DNA of 64,000 nt from Diadema setosum (lineage: Eukaryota; Echinodermata; Echinoidea; Diadematoida; Diadematidae). The notes under the pieces were generated by a model that worked only from the letters and a program-made list of their open reading frames with translations, was not told the origin of the DNA and ran no database searches. Location of the stretch: contig NC_092704.1 in the NCBI RefSeq assembly GCF_964275005.1, positions 4,994,548 through 5,058,547 of the forward strand, given 5' to 3'. A program made the translations under genes and the position numbers. Positions 1 through 11,168 of the stretch are shown here, one piece after another (positions within the stretch are counted from its first letter, which is position 1; each line of letters starts with the position of its first letter).

Positions 1-889
1 TTTGAATAAATTCTAATAACCTCATTTGATCATACACTACCAGATTGCAATGTATGTTGATAATTGTGTAGATGTGGGGTACAAAGTAAGTATGAGTTGA
101 TGAAGGTGTCTCAGAGCACATCTGTCTCTTCAAACACAAAATAGAAAAGAAATTGAATTCCCTATTTGTTTGTGTAATTTGTGTTTTTAGCACTCCAACC
201 ACAGAACCAGTATTGATATTGTGGTTTATAGCAATGTAAACTATAGTCTTCATTTTACAGGATTTTCAGAAATCATGTTCATGACCTTGATAAGTCATGA
301 CATATTCTGAGGGTGAGCAGTTGAAATATTAACAATCATATCAAAATAAAAAGTATTCTCATAGGGTTTTTCCTTTGCTATCAACTCTAGTAATGACAAA
401 GTTACCTGCTCACACCTTAAGTGATTTTTCTTTTCAGTAAGACCTATAATGTTGTCATTGATGCGCGCCATAAGCACAATTGTTTTGATTTCGCTTTTGA
501 GGCTGTACAACCTGTGGTACATGCTGAACAGTGTACTGCACCTAAAATGACACTCAGAGAATCCCATTCTTGGACAAAGTAATTTTGTAGAGAGGTAAAG
601 TTGAAAATGATAACTGAATTAAGAAAATGTCCAATATCAAAATGTTAAAGGGGAATGTTAATTTAAGACCAGCTGCACAGCCTGTAATGAAAATAAGAAA
701 ATACAAGTATAAATGAATATTCTTTATTTTCCTTTCTTAATCATAGAATGACTCAATAATGCTGTTCTTATACTCTCCCTGAGGTCAACTGAGTAGGAGA
801 GGCAGATATATAGACATACTTCAGAGTAGGTGCAAAGATAACCATTAACCAAACAAATGTAAGGACAGCATCCATGTCAAAAGGCGGTT
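1..889. other. no gene seen
   Basis: A+T-rich sequence without a convincing coding region, RNA gene or terminal-repeat element. The only open frame of note (minus strand, about 90 codons) has no family features and I treat it as chance. Confidence 0.5.
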
Positions 890-904
890 TTCCCATTCAC
901 TTTG

Positions 905-1527
905 CATGTAATGTCCCATACGTAAGGCATTTGTCCCATACGTAAGCAAACTTTAATTAGTTATAAGATGAAGGACTAATTAAATTTCCTCATTTAGTTT
1001 TGCTAATCTGGAGTTGAAATGAATAAATTAGAACTTCCTGAAGTATGATTGGTCAATGTTACAAATCTTCAGAAAAAACTTAAAAAAACATACTCAAATC
1101 CTTACGTATGGGACACTATGTTCTGGGAAAGTGCATAATTTGCATAATTAATGTGCTGACCTTGTCTTACCAATTGCAAATTATACTAACTCATACAGGG
1201 GTCATGTCCATAAAGGAACTAGGTCAAGGACAAATTCAACTGATTTTAGATGAATATTTATAATTTGTCCCATACGTAAGGTTTGTTTTTGATTTATGCA
1301 AATCAAGGCCATATTTCTTGCATAAATTTGCATAATTCAATATTTTCTTTGCTGCAAATATATGATTTAACTCTTTGGCTACAACATGATATCAATAACT
1401 TTTTGATAAAATCAAGATGAATTTTGAGCATCTGAGGGGACATTATCTTGGACTTGCCCTATAACAGGAGTGCACTGCATAACCATGACATTTTCCCTCT
1501 GATGTCCCATTTGGAGTGGAATTGCCC
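905..1527 (+). mobile_element. right end of motif-array TIR transposon
   Basis: The 15-mer TGTCCCATACGTAAG occurs at 912-926, 932-946 and 1266-1280, and in reverse at 1101-1115, in otherwise unrelated A+T-rich DNA. A weaker start of the same word (GTCCCAT) lies at 1504-1510, just before GTGGAATTGCCC at 1516-1527. That 12-mer is exactly the right terminus of the complete element at 48734-50470, which also carries a repeated word beginning GTCC and also ends with a degenerate copy of it. I infer a second member of the same family. No left terminus GGGCAATTCCAC is found here, so it lies upstream of the window or is lost. No transposase is visible. Confidence 0.55.
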
Positions 1528-1559
1528 ACAGACATTGTACTGTGCAAGTAAGCCTACAT

Positions 1560-1870
1560 GATTTTTTTTTTCACTTGTTTTAGTACTTTAATGAAAGAGC
1601 ACTTGACTTACCGGTACCTCTTTCAGAAAGCAGGGGGACTATAATCTAAATCACTGGTACCTCTAACATATGCCCTGCCCTATTATGTCTATGTCAATAA
1701 TTGAGTGTAAGAAGAAAAAAAATCTCTTTCCAAATTCTCTTCACATTCTATTCTTTATCATTTGTCTAATGTACAATGTATGACATGCTGCTGTACTACT
1801 GTATTTTCTCATGCAGCAACAGTAGCACCAACAGTTTAATCCACATTTTTTAATTGCCCTGATAAAATGG
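1560..1870. repeat. partial TTAA fold-back MITE relative
   Basis: Short blocks resemble the middle and right half of the TTAA elements at 42737-43264 and 56890-57447: an AAGAGCACTTGACTT block, a CAGAAAGCAGGGGGA-like block, a CTAACATATG-like block and a TTTTCTCATGCAGCA-like block, in the same order. Termini are not recognisable, so this is an old truncated copy. Confidence 0.45.
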
Positions 1871-2170
1871 GTCTATTTCTTCCTCTGTCACTGGTACCCC
1901 CACCCGATGCCATGCGAAGCAGAGTATAGCAACCGGGCTGTGTATAGTTATCTTAATGATAACTACCCAAAACATTACGTTGTAGGTCAGTCGTCTAGAT
2001 CCATCATAATATACAAATGTACTGCAAGTGCAATGACTTCAATAATTCAATAAATTTAGGAACCCCCTCAATCCCCTCCCTCCCCCCCACCCAAAAAAAA
2101 AATAAACAGGACTCAAATACTTTCTCTGCATTATTGTCTCGTACTTATTATTATTAAAAAAATAATAAAA

Positions 2171-3158
2171 CTAAAAATGTCGCTACGGCGACTGGTGTAT
2201 GCCTCCGCCATAATACATGGTTCTCCTAATAGGTCTATAGTACAATGTCTTGACAATGTGTGATGACAGTTTCACACAATTGGCAAAATATTAAAATGAC
2301 AGGTTTGCCACAAATGTGCTGAATGTTCACTTTCCTAGAACTAGGTTTAATTGGATGAATGATTAAAACGTCAGAGTGCAGGTATTTGGGGGAACTGATG
2401 ATTTTCACTTGACTTTTGACCCTTTTACAAGTTTATGCATTGAGTAATTTTCAAGGTATTGAGAAAAAGTATAATTTCAGTATCAAATGGTAAAATAGTA
2501 TTATCGAAACCTGGCCTTTGACCTTTGACCCCACAGTTCCAAAGAGAATCACTGTTAGGTAGAACATGCATAAATATGTAAGTTTCATGACAATACCTCG
2601 AGTTATTTTTGAGATATGGAGGAAAAAGTGCAATTTAGCACTTTCACTTGACCTTTGACCTTTTGACCTTTGACCTTTTGGCAAGAAACTTCCCACAGAA
2701 TATATATTGGGTTATACATGCATACATCAAGTTTAAAAAAAATCCTTCAGGCATTGCATAAATATAAGGAAAGTAGTTATATTTTGAGGAGTTGACCTTG
2801 ATCTTTGACCCCTGACCTTTGACCCATGACCCCCCACTTCCCTAGATAATCACTGCCCATCGGTACAAGCATACATACTAAGTTCAATGAAGATACCTTG
2901 AACCATTTGCGAGATATGGAGAAAAACATGAAATTTCAATTTTTTTTCACAAAATAACCTGTGACCTTTGATCTTTGACCCTGTGACCCTAAAATCCACA
3001 CAAAGTATCATCCCCCAAGGATATACCCTCATACCAAGTTTGATGCAAAACCACCACACAGTTCTCGAGATATCGACAAAAACAAAACAGGACGGACGGA
3101 CGGACGGACGACCCGAAAACATAATGCCTCCGGCCACTTCGTTGGCGGAGGTATAAAA
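2171..3158 (+). mobile_element. TGACC-rich non-autonomous element, copy 1
   Basis: It begins with AAATGTCGCTACGGCGACTG and TATGCCTCCGCCA-type sequence and ends with a GACG tetranucleotide run, CCGAAAACATAATGCCTCC and GGCGGAGG, so the ends carry short inverted CCTCCGCC/GGCGGAGG. The interior is about four degenerate ~200-250-bp units, each with a GAGATATGGAG block and runs of TGACCTTTGACC (first at 2519). Copies with the same order of blocks lie at 23263, 31225, 32536, 43351 and 50703. TGACCTTTGACC is a DR1-type pair of nuclear-receptor half-sites. No protein is encoded; antisense frames look alike only because the internal units repeat. Confidence 0.75.
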
Positions 3159-3199
3159 AGAGAGACACAGTCTCCACGCAACACAGATTTGTGCCTGGT

Positions 3200-3745
3200 A
3201 AGTCATGTGTCACACGACTACAACATACTTAATACCCTTGAGAAGTGGACTGCCCTGCTAGACCAAGGAGACATGGTTAATGTCAGTTCCTCGATTTCCA
3301 AAAGGCCTTTGACAGCGTACCGCACTAACGGCTTTTGGCCAAACTTGACGCATACAACATCTCAGGGAACTTCAAGGTCTGGATAGCTAGCATAGCAGAT
3401 TTCCTCAGTGGCAGAAAGCAAAGAGTAACTGTTAATACAGAGCTCTAGATCAGAGTGGTGTAATGTGATAGCAGAGTCCCTCAAGGAAGTGTATTGGGAC
3501 AAACATTATTTGTATTGTACATCAATGACCTTCCTGAGGTGCTCACAGTACTAGTACAACTGTGTACAGCACAAATTTAGGCAGATGACACAAAGGTATT
3601 CTCCTATACCTCCCACCCAGAATGAAAACAAGAACTAGTACAAGCTGACCTGGACTCCCTTTTGGAATGGTCCTCAATTTGGCAATTAAGATTCAGTGCC
3701 AAGGAATGCAGTGTGCTTCATCTTGGAAGTACAGTATAAACCTAG
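3200..3745 (+). mobile_element. CR1-like LINE reverse-transcriptase fragment
   Basis: Translated in shifting frames, the stretch gives KAFDSVPH-like sequence near 3301-3330, a GRKQRVTVN block near 3411-3435, VPQGSVLG near 3476-3500, LYINDLPEV near 3514-3545 and ADDTKVFS near 3580-3605. This is the usual motif order of CR1/Jockey-type reverse transcriptases. Several stops and frameshifts make it a dead fragment. It resumes at about 4560 after an 800-bp insertion. Confidence 0.8.
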
Positions 3746-4557
3746 CCCGACCAGACGTCGTGCACTAGCACAGCGTCTGATGGTGTGTGATTACACATAC
3801 CTACTACACCCCATACACATAGATCTACAAACCCCTCGAACACGGCCACACAACAACAAAACTGTTGAAAATTTCTACATTCTCATCACAAATTTTACGA
3901 ATCACTCACGTGAATTGAAATGCTTGGACTATGAGCATGGTATATCAATCATTAGTGAGTCCTCATGCAACATACAACGTACACTGAGCAAAAAAGTCAA
4001 ATTTTTAACCGGAATGCTGATCATCACTGGGCCACTCAAAATAGATCTTCCCCAGCTTTGAGCAATGCAAATTGCGCATGCATGACCGAAAGTGCTTCGT
4101 AGTGAGCGCGGCGTGTGCGCTGATGGGGTCAACACCCCTTGTCGATCTCTTTCATGCGTGCGCTGCAGAGTTTGTACCGCCCGCACGGTCGACAGCGCCC
4201 CCTTTGCCCACCATTCGCAGTGCCGCCGAGATTTCGAATCATGTCTACCTTTTTACGATTTCTGCGACGTACAGGATTTTAAAAAGTGTCATTTTTGTAA
4301 GTTGTGAAATAGTTATCTCAACATCGATAGCCAAAGACGGTAGCTAAATACCGGTAGATAAAGTTTTCATTGTATGTAGTCGATAGTCTGAGTAACAAAT
4401 ATGGTGCAGTAAATTCAAAATAGAGTCGGCGCCCCAGAATCCTAAGATTACGTAGTGTCCACACCGTACAGACCTGTCGCGACTTACACTTGTGTACAGC
4501 AACAGGGCTGTGTATAGTTAAGTAGAAACCCAGAGCGGAGGAATCATACACACTGAA
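3746..4557. mobile_element. insertion splitting the CR1-like LINE
   Basis: The LINE reading stops after a CSVLHLGST-like stretch at ~3740 and continues with an EKDLEVLIDANLKFHQ-like stretch from ~4571, so about 810 bp between are foreign. The insert contains a CpG-rich patch (4080-4240). Its right part has CAGCAACAGGGCTGTGTATA (4498-4517), which is close to the sequence at 1928-1949, hinting at a shared family. No clear terminal repeats; class unknown. Confidence 0.5.
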
Positions 4558-5010
4558 CTGAGAGGTATATACATAAGGAGGAAAAGGACCTGGAAGTACT
4601 CATAGATGCCAACTTAAAATTCCACCAAAATGTAGCATATATGCAGTAAATAAGGCCATCAAAGTCCTCATAAGTACCAGGCATATTTATCAATGTCATG
4701 ATGTGTCCACCATCTCAGCTCCAAATTAAGTACAAAGGATTAGTACGTCCCCTCCTTGAGTACGGTAATGTAGTCTGGTCTCCCCACTACAGTTCAGGCA
4801 TCAAGGCAGTGGAGAGAGTGCAAAAGAGAGCAACCAGGATGATCCCCTCTCTGAGACACCTGCCTAGCCTCACACAGAAAGGCTTTAACTCCTCAACCTA
4901 CTATCCCTTGCGTGAAATTGCTACAAGCGCAATGAAAAACAAAGAGGAAATGCCAGGACTGCGCAGTGTGTGTCTTCACTAGACTCACTAGGGGTTTCTA
5001 TACACATGTG
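4558..5010 (+). mobile_element. CR1-like LINE fragment, C-terminal part
   Basis: A frame at 4698-4982 contains YKGLVRPLLEYGNVVWSP followed by a VERVQKRATRMIP block and LRHLPS, the conserved region downstream of the reverse transcriptase in CR1-type LINEs. With the 3200-3745 piece it makes one 5'-truncated, split and mutated LINE copy on the plus strand. Confidence 0.8.
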
Positions 5011-5354
5011 CAAAGTCTATGGAGGTTGAAAGCAGTTGCCGGTTTAATATGACAAAGTGAATGGAGTGATAATGCCGACTGTGTTCAGTACAGTGCAGTA
5101 GGCCTATTACATGTTAGGCTAGTCAGTAAATTAAGTTTGCGCTTGAAACTTGTCAGGTTACCATGAAAACTGAAGACGAAGTTTTTCTTGAAAATGATGA
5201 TTAATACTGGGCTATTGCATTGGATTGCATTGCCTGGGGCTAAGACTTCCATGTAGGCCTAGGCCTATGTAAAATTACCTCCCGCTAAAAATATAAAAAA
5301 AAAAAAAATAAGAAATTATATTTAGTCATGAAACACATTCATATCTATAAGATT

Positions 5355-5861
5355 CTATAGAACCCCTATCATACGTTACTTCTTGGAAAGACTTCCTTTT
5401 GAGACAGCCACCCCAATCACACTGGTACGGACTACGGTACTAGATTGTTAGACTACGCCTAACGTGTTAAGGCCCTACACTAGTCACTGTACTAGTGACT
5501 TAGTTTACAGTGGGTCAGTGCAGATCACTGACACTGTACTAAATTTACTAGATCTAGACTAGAGTCTAGTGGCCATAGTGCTACTCTAGCCCCGGAGACC
5601 CGCCGCTCGTACGTTGTACGTTGGGGCTGCTGGTCGCAGTTAGTGCTACTCCTACTAGAATCTAACGTTAGTCTAGTAGGGCCCTAGTACTAGACTAATT
5701 TACTGATCTCCCCAGTGGTGCAGATCTAGCTACCTACAGTGTGTAGCCTAACCTTGCTCGTTGCTTGCGATACGCACGGATGCACGCACTTACTTTTGGG
5801 TGGCTGTCTCAAAAGGAACTCTTGCCTACTTCTTTAGTAAATTACTAATAGGTTCTATAGA
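5355..5861. mobile_element. MITE with ~65-bp imperfect TIRs
   Basis: CTATAGAACC at the left and GGTTCTATAG at the right start inverted arms whose best blocks are TTCCTTTTGAGACAGCCACC at about 5394-5414 and its complement at about 5799-5819. The centre (5430-5720) is full of CTAG/GTAC palindromes such as CTAGTACTAG. No coding capacity. The superfamily is unknown. Confidence 0.65.
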
Positions 5862-6295
5862 AACTATTGTTATTGGCTATTGCCTAGACCACCTCTATTG
5901 GATTGCTATGTAATACAATGAAAATTTACTCACCAACTTTATTTCACGTAGGTGGGACTAACGTTACGTTGCTAGCGATTAATCCTAAATTTTGTGCGCA
6001 CTTTACAACCAATTGATTGTCGTGATCAAGTTTAAGCAATAATGCCACGTCGTTTCCTTCCGAATAAAGCTCCTGGTGGACAGTAGTTGTAAAAAAAAAA
6101 AGATGAATTCTGATGTGTTAACCCAGATTCTAGCGAAATGCACCTTCTTACGTTATGTGAAGACAAGGCTAAAGGATGCGCACGTACGATGGATGGACCG
6201 TGCTTACGTACTGCATGCATGCTGTGTGTACATACGCATTTGCACCACCGAAACTATGGCTGACCATCGCTGCCATTAACGCCATCTAGTGTTGT
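5862..6295. other. no gene seen
   Basis: Non-coding sequence between two MITEs. Two ~65-codon frames overlap on opposite strands here without family features and are not supported as genes. Confidence 0.4.
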
Positions 6296-6988
6296 GTACG
6301 TACCAAAGAGTATAGAAGCTACGCTAAGAGGGCGTACTTTCGCGATTTCGCACGCAAACAGGTGTAGTACTTACTAGTACGCCATGGAGCCCCACATGGA
6401 GCCCAACGGCGGCCATTTTATTGATAATACCGAGAGATTCTTAACACGTGAGCCTATGAAGCAAACCCTACCTTCCTTTCATTCTCTTCATTTTTAGGAG
6501 GCACACAGCGGTAGAATTGTTTTTCAGACCTCAAAATATCAAAAGAAAAATATTTTCTGTGGATACGTTAAAAAAATTTGAAGTAATATCATTACTTTTT
6601 AATCTGTAGTCCCTCAAAGTTTGTGTTTGAGCTGACAAACGCCGTCAATCTCTTTCTCTCTTCCTCCCGAAACATAGTTTGGTCTACTTAACTCAAACTT
6701 TGTGCGACTGCAGATTGGAAAATACATGACATTTCTTCAAATACATTTCAGGATTAGACAGGAATGATACTTCTGTACGACAATACGAGATCCTAAGTAC
6801 ATCTCTTCCCCTGTATGCCCCCTTAAAAAGAGGAAAACTGAAAGGGAGACAGAAATACGAGGGCCCTGTGATACGGCACTGATATTATCATCACATAATA
6901 TACGCCCTCTATCGGTCTGTTGCTTTCAATGGCGCAATTCCCGGGAGTATTATAAGCCCTCTTAGCGTAGCTTCTCTTTGGTACGTAC
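6296..6988. mobile_element. MITE with GTACGTACC termini
   Basis: The left end reads GTACGTACCAAAGAG then GCTACGCTAAGAGGGC. The right end is the reverse complement, ending at 6988 in CTCTTTGGTACGTAC. The arms are about 37 bp with one short indel. The interior is itself weakly palindromic (a CTCAAAGTTTGTG block near 6612 faces an ACTCAAACTTTGTGC block near 6690). A second left arm starts at once at 6985 and runs to about 7062, so two copies abut or the element carries a broken duplicate end. Confidence 0.65.
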
Positions 6989-7062
6989 GTACCAAAGAGT
7001 ATAGAATCTAGCGCTACGAGGGCGTACTCTCGCGATTTCGCACTCAAACGGGTGAAGTACAA
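6985..7062 (+). repeat. second left arm of the GTACGTACC MITE
   Basis: Direct copy of the 6296-6370 end: GTACGTACCAAAGAGTATAG, then a GCTACGAGGGCGTACT-like block and CGCGATTTCGCAC. It forms a near-palindrome with the right arm of the preceding element. Confidence 0.65.
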
Positions 7063-7274
7063 AGAGGTTCTATATCACTATAGACTGAGCGCTCGCATTT
7101 AGAAGCGGGGCCAATTGAACGAACCGCAGCCATTAGCAAAGAGGTCGAGAAGTCGAGCATTCGCGAAGGTACCACACGTGATACCTATCGCTCTCACTTG
7201 TGCTGAAAAAAAAAAATGTCTTTGTCCTCGTGAAAAGCGCAAGTTTGAAGGGTGTCAAAAAACCGACTTCACTA

Positions 7275-8391
7275 ATAGACAGGGCAGAGCCAGGCAAAAA
7301 CTGCCTTTTTTTCCAGTCAAGGTTTTCTCACTTGATTCTGGTACTTTAGACCATACTTAACAAAATAAGCTTCTGCGCCATCTTGAAATCTGTCCCGAAT
7401 CCAAGATGGCCGCCAAAAATCCAAAATGGCCGCCAGAGGACCTAAAAAAGTGCCTTCTGTGGTTAAGATTTGTCCGGGGATGGGATTTTTTTACTCTATT
7501 TGATGATAAATGGTACGAGAAATAAGATTCAGTGGATTAAAATTAGAATCAATTTCTTTTTTATTGCGAAAATCCAACATGGCCGCCAGACGCAGCTCCC
7601 GAAAATGTCATAATAACCGGAGGGCCAAACCCTAAAAACTCGCTTACTTAACGAGTGAGTTCCACTCTCTCTACAAACTAAGTAGACCATGCTTATTTTC
7701 AAATTTCTATTGTAACAAACAACATACCACTGGTCTACCTCAAAAAATTTGTTGCGAAAGCCTCCAAATCCAAAATGGCGTCCAAGATGGCCGTCATATT
7801 TACTGAATTTGCTATTTGAAAGATAGAATTTGATAGAAACATCAGATTTCAACAAGTGTGATGTCATATGAAAGAGAATAAAATTTCCTACAAGTTGATA
7901 CCATTTTTGTGGGCGATTGTGATAACTGAATTGAGATATAAAGGAAAAACACTTATTTTTTGATATTTTTCTGAAAAAAGGAAAATCATGAAAATGCATG
8001 ATTCAGCATAAATCAGAAAAAGACTGAAGGATTATCTTGAAACGTTTTTAAGAATTTTGCTTAACATAGAACTAATATTTGGAGAAAATTAGGGGTCAGT
8101 ACCATTTGCGGTCAGGAGTTATAATGTCTCAAACTTGAAAACTCACTATGTAAAAATTTCCACTTTAGCTGTGACAAGACCTTGTTGGTCGTAAAGAGAG
8201 TCTGCACGCGCCAAGACTTCTACACGTACCACTGGCACTGACGCTTGTAGCAGTGCCAGTGGTGCGTGTAGTAGTCTTGCTGCGCGCAGACTTTTTTGAC
8301 AAATAAAAGTTTGTGCCTGCAAACTAACTTTTCATACCAAGTGGTAGCTCAGGTGACGCTGATCGCTATCATTTCAAAGTAGATTGTTCTG
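7275..8391 (+). repeat. left arm of a ~1-kb inverted repeat
   Basis: From ATAGACAGGGCAGAG to AGTAGATTGTTCTG the sequence recurs in reverse complement at 24259-25253, with roughly 90-95 percent identity by eye. The left arm has about 130 bp around 7940-8070 that the right arm lacks. It contains GGCCGCCA/CAAGATGG blocks and a long hairpin at 8199-8292. It may be one arm of a fold-back element or simply one of two oppositely oriented family members. The long minus-strand frame inside (7529-7999) has no family features. Confidence 0.8.
8199..8292. repeat. 94-nt hairpin with ~40-bp stem
   Basis: AGTCTGC at the 5' side pairs with GCAGACT at the 3' side; inner blocks ACCACTGGCACTG and CAGTGCCAGTGGT are perfect, leaving a ~10-nt loop. 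The stem has only a few mismatches. The same hairpin is present in the opposite arm at 24358-24451. Confidence 0.85.
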
Positions 8392-8805
8392 GAGCAGATG
8401 AGATGAAACAAAATATGTCTTTCAAATAGAGGTAGAAGCTTGAAACAACCATGCTATAGAAAGTTTAAAACAAAATTTGGATCAATCACTCAAACTAAAA
8501 ACTTCAAGATTGCAGGCCATCAAAGCTGACATAGTTTATTGCGCCAAATTAAATGTATTATTCTAATTTTGGTACAATTTTGTCTGTTGTGCTATCTATT
8601 TATAGTTTTTATACATTTTGAACATTGTAAACCGTCATGGGTTTTTATGGAGATATTTTTAAAAGCAGTGATATTCTACTCCGAAAAAGAAAAAAAAATA
8701 ATCGAGTGGAAGTTTCATTTTTGAAGGAGTTAATAACGGAAATCAGTAAATTTAAAGTAAAATTGGAGTGAATTTTGAGTGAAAATTTTCATTTTCACTC
8801 ATTTT
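8392..8805. other. no gene seen
   Basis: A+T-rich non-coding DNA between the inverted-repeat arm and the hairpin-ended array. A short perfect inverted repeat TGAGTGAAAAT/ATTTTCACTCA lies near 8776-8801. Confidence 0.4.
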
Positions 8806-8859
8806 AGAGTGACCTTAGGGATCACTCGTCACTCTTTGAGTGATCCCTGAGATCACTCT
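8806..8859. repeat. GAGTGATCC hairpin just outside the array
   Basis: AGAGTGACCTTAGGGATCAC faces TGAGTGATCCCTGAGATCAC, an imperfect ~22-bp stem with a ~9-nt loop. It sits 12 bp before the first array unit. A related CTCGAGTGATCC word lies just beyond the array end (about 22162-22173), so the array may have inserted in GAGTGATCC-type repeat DNA. Confidence 0.55.
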
Positions 8860-9567
8860 AAAAGGAATGAAAACGAGATATGAAACTCGTCAGACTGACG
8901 AGTTAGGTGATACGCTTGGGGTTATCAGATGTCGGTCATCTGTGATCGACAAAGAAAAGAATGTGATATAGACACCTTGAAGTTATAATTGAGTTTGCAT
9001 GCAAAACCGTTTCCCTAACCTCTCGGCCACGGGACATCCACGGAAATGGTAAGGCAAAAAAGAAATGTATAGATATTACAGGGAGAAAAGTCAATGCCCA
9101 CTCAACCAACGTGGCCGCGTGAACATGTATTGCATTGCTAGACGGAAATGCGGCCTTGTAACTACTGATGTCGCTATGCCATTTCTGGCAACTTGGGAAA
9201 AATACGTGTCGTAAACATAAAACCTATAATCGGCTGGTTTTGATACCTTGCCTTTAATCACAATTTTCAGTGTGATGACGTCATCAAAGTACAAAACAAT
9301 GATGTGGTCTTGAAAGACAATTGTTCAAAGTACAACACCTTCGTCGTCGTCATTACATATTATGATCAGTTTGACAAAGTCAGCCTGCAAAATTTTGCAG
9401 CAGTCGAAGCAATATGGTCTCCAACACAAAAAAGAGGGATATGGTGTGTGTGTGTGTCTGTGTGTGTGTATAGGTGCGTTTATATACGAATGTGATTTCT
9501 ACATGGACGATATATGTAATACAAAATTGAAGAAAAAAAAAGTAAAATAGCTAAGTAATTTGTTTCG

Positions 9568-9648
9568 TGATCTTGTGGGGTTCGAACCCGCACGTGTGCA
9601 ACCTCACGTCTCTGAGACGTCGCCTTTAACCACTCGGCCATACGTCTC
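9568..9648 (-). repeat. tRNA-Leu-like pol III head (SINE type)
   Basis: On the minus strand a perfect A box TGGCCGAGTGG and B box GGTTCGAACCC are spaced as in a class II tRNA. The anticodon loop reads CTCAGAG, i.e. CAG (Leu). The T stem holds with one mismatch, but the acceptor strands do not pair, so this is a tRNA-derived promoter head and not a working tRNA. Confidence 0.75.
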
Positions 9649-11010
9649 GACGAGAAAAAAAAGAGGAACGTAAACTTATGTACGTGAAAGATGAATCAGG
9701 AATCGTTTTGTCCACATTCCATTCTCATTTTCAGTTTTAAACTGCAAAATTGTCAAACTAATAAGGAGATTTCAAAGAATAACATGCATGATTACTGCAG
9801 CTTATTGTCTCAGTTACCACACACTTAAGTTACAGAGGAAATGGAGCAAAATCATCTGAGATAAAGGTGCTTAAACGTTGTCAAGTTAATGCACATAAAA
9901 AAAAAAATCACCTCCCATAGAGATAACACGTAAACTTGTCTGATTTTGAGTCTTTACCTTTAATAACAATTTGAAGTATGATGGTAAGTCTTCTTGAACC
10001 AAGAGTGTGGAACGCAAGCTTCTACGTGAAAGATGAATCATGACGATCACCCGTGACCGACACATCTTCAAAGGGATCAGTTATTAGAAGTGGAAGCCCT
10101 CGTGCCAAGCATATTGTCTCAGCAATTCCAAAGCAATGATACCCTTACATTTATGCATACCATAATTTCCCTCTGAAATCAATGGTAGGTATATTCATGT
10201 ACAATTGCTTGCCTTGTCCATAAACTTTGCTTTACAAACTTTCAGTGAAACGTGTCATAACATAATTCTGTAACTCCATTAGCAGGGATTGACTTCATAA
10301 AGAAAGATATATCAAATTGAACGCCTAGCGCGTATAACTAAGGGGGATTTTAGCCTGATGCTCTGTTCTTCACTGCTCAGATACCAACAACACTCATTAC
10401 CTACGGCTACGTATAGAGAAACAGCCATGACGAAAATAAGTTATTCCTTTTCTTTGGCAGATAGACACACAACCCCTTTAAACCACACTATAATTGACAT
10501 GGAGGGACATGAAAAAGTTCATTACTACTACTGAACAGTGATGCCTTCTACTCATGTGGCACAAGATACCTCTATAGCAACATAAAACCTGTCTACAACT
10601 CCGTTATTGCGTCAAACAATAACATCCTGGAATTTCAAAGAGATGAGCGAGACGCCATACACCTGGCCTAGAGTTAATTCATTCAGTTGCCATTCCTGCT
10701 CCAGTTGAGTTATACAAATTATTTTCCGACCTGTCTTGTGACAATATAACAGGAACAAACGTAGAGAAAAGGAAAGGGAAAAGGAAAGGTGGCAAGCGGG
10801 GCACTGTACCAAGGGCAATTTAAACAATACGTATGATAAATGAAGCAAATCCAACCTAGAGCCTCCGACAAAAAAAAAAAAGAGGAACTTGAGCGACTGT
10901 GTGTCGTGGGGTAGTATAATTGATAAGATAATACGATAAATGACATCGATCGGAATAAAGCTGAACTGCCAAAAGAAACACAAAGAAAGAGAGAGAAAAA
11001 AATGATAGCG

Positions 11011-11093
11011 TCCTGCGGGTCTCGAACATCTCGTCCTAAGGTAGTGCATAATGACCATGCAGCGCGCTAAGTGACTATAAAGCCACACGGCTG
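11011..11093 (-). repeat. degenerate tRNA-like sequence
   Basis: On the minus strand GTGTGGCTTTATAGTCACTT and TTAGCGCGCTG followed by TGTTCGAGACCCGC keep the outline of A and B boxes. It is a diverged relative of the sequence at 11688-11766. Confidence 0.55.
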
Positions 11094-11126
11094 TACCGAA
11101 GATTGGATGTGAAATTTATCTTTAAT

Positions 11127-11130
<4 letters not shown>

Positions 11131-11164
<34 letters not shown>
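11131..11164. repeat. (TA)n microsatellite
   Basis: Uninterrupted TA repeat; the same locus in unit 3 (20071-20101) is a few repeats shorter. Confidence 0.9.

Positions 11165-11168
<4 letters not shown>

Noticed and set aside
2451-3206. Similar antisense peptides (HISK/HISQ patterns) in TGACC-rich elements
   Set aside because: The frames are short and recur only because the DNA unit repeats; there are stops in every copy and no conserved protein.
7529-7999. 156-codon minus-strand frame in the inverted-repeat arm
   Set aside because: Its counterpart at 24648-24917 is read on the opposite strand, is not kept open over the same length, and no family features are seen.
8872-8925. Hammerhead-ribozyme-like words (GAAAC, GTC, CTGACGAG) in the array unit head
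   Set aside because: The words occur within 25 nt but there is no room for stems I and III, and a long stem II would leave unpaired bases before GAAA, so the catalytic fold cannot form.
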